Position numbers and translations under genes: made by a program. The notes beneath the pieces are model-generated. The model made no database searches. It was given only the letters and a program-made list of their open reading frames with translations, and was not told the DNA's origin. A stretch of 5,605 nt of DNA from Candidatus Woesearchaeota archaeon (GTDB taxonomy: Archaea; Nanobdellota; Nanobdellia; Woesearchaeales; GW2011-AR9), in contig JACRPJ010000004.1 of assembly GCA_016213985.1 (NCBI GenBank), positions 1 to 5,605 on the forward strand, given 5' to 3'. This document shows positions 5,130 through 5,605 of the stretch, one piece after another. The stretch's first letter is position 1. Each line of letters begins with the position of its first letter.

Positions 5130-5605
5130 ATGATTGCAGATTACTTCAAGCTTTCCTGGAAGGAAATTCGGAGAAGAAAGTTACGTTCCTGGTTAACTCT
5201 AATTGGGATAATTATCGGCATCTCCGCTATAATCTCCCTGATTGCGCTGGGCCAGGGGTTGCAGAATGCTGTTGAAACCCAATTTTCTAACCTGGGAAAA
5301 GATAAATTATTCATTACCGCTAAGGGCAATCCGCTGAGCATGGGATTGAGTATTGAGGCGGTGAAAATAACTACAGACGACATCAAAGTAGTGCAGGGAG
5401 TTACAGGAGTAAGGCTAGCGATGGGATATATCTACACCAGCCCAAAATTGGAATTCAACCACAATGTCCGCTATTTTTATGTGGCGGGAATTCCTACCGA
5501 TGCAGAAGAAAAAAATCTCTTGGAGCAAGCTCAAAATATGAAAGTAATAGCCGGAAGATCGTTACAGCCGGGGGATAAATACAAAGCAGTTCTGGGCTAT
5601 GATTA
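5130..5605 (+). CDS. Second MacB/FtsX-family ABC permease, cut by the right edge
   Basis: The first 158 codons are present and remain open to the window end. The protein starts MIADYFKLSWKEIRRRKLRS, has TM1 at about 22-44 (WLTLIGIIIGISAIISLIAL), and then the beginning of a MacB-like extracytoplasmic domain with KVVQGVTGV at 86-94 and RSLQPGDKY at 143-151. Without gaps, 38 of the first 66 residues are identical to the preceding permease (shared RKLRSWLT, QGLQ, TQF, DKL), so it is a tandem paralogue. TM2 to TM4 and the coupling segment would lie outside. A near-ideal SD overlaps the previous stop. The two permeases may assemble as a heterodimer, in the way LolC and LolE do, with an ATPase encoded further downstream. 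Family is certain, pairing is inference. Confidence 0.92.
   Translation, partial: MIADYFKLSWKEIRRRKLRSWLTLIGIIIGISAIISLIALGQGLQNAVETQFSNLGKDKLFITAKGNPLSMGLSIEAVKITTDDIKVVQGVTGVRLAMGYIYTSPKLEFNHNVRYFYVAGIPTDAEEKNLLEQAQNMKVIAGRSLQPGDKYKAVLGYD

Noticed and set aside
5141..5386. 81-codon open frame on the minus strand
   Set aside because: It is antisense to the second permease, which aligns closely to the first in the plus frame.

Overview
The window looks archaeal. Start regions carry TATA-type promoters (TTTTTAAAT, TTTATATA) about 25 bases before the likely transcript start. At least one gene (thioredoxin reductase) has its TATA box 26 bases before the ATG and no Shine-Dalgarno, as expected of a leaderless mRNA. 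Several other genes have strong matches to the archaeal/bacterial anti-SD (GAGGTGAT, AGGTG, GGGGTG). The protein families agree: a fused nucleotidyltransferase/helical-domain protein of archaeal type, and a secreted multi-Ig 'S-layer-like' (COG1361/CARDB-like) protein beside MacB-type permeases. A small-genome archaeon such as a DPANN lineage is a reasonable guess, but the sequence alone does not fix the lineage.

Layout: (1) At 1-36, minus strand, the first 12 codons of an unknown gene run off the left edge, with their own TATA box and a near-perfect SD. (2) At 209-1012, minus strand, lies a 267-residue nucleotidyltransferase with a HEPN-like helical C-terminal half. (3) At 1013-1144 is a divergent promoter region with two abutting perfect inverted repeats, the most conspicuous non-coding structure in the window. 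(4) At 1145-2438, plus strand, is a two-gene redox operon: NADPH-type thioredoxin reductase, then a small membrane-anchored thioredoxin-fold protein with CPHC. (5) At 2439-2632 is an intergenic region with a weak inverted repeat and tandem TATA boxes. (6) From 2633 to the right edge, plus strand, is an operon of a secreted, C-terminally anchored three-domain Ig-like protein and two paralogous MacB/FtsX-type ABC permeases. The second permease is cut by the window end.

Working model: the redox pair would provide reducing or disulfide chemistry, with the small thioredoxin probably on the outer face of the membrane. The second operon probably encodes an ABC export or mechanotransmission complex whose two permeases could form a heterodimer and whose Ig-like protein could be the extracellular partner. 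No ATPase gene lies within the window, so one is expected outside it, most simply downstream. No rRNA, tRNA, CRISPR, transposase or phage gene was seen. No wholly new system is evident. The points most worth a second look are the paired operator-like palindromes, the fused NTase/HEPN-like protein, the TrxR/membrane-thioredoxin pairing, and the Ig-protein/dual-permease operon.
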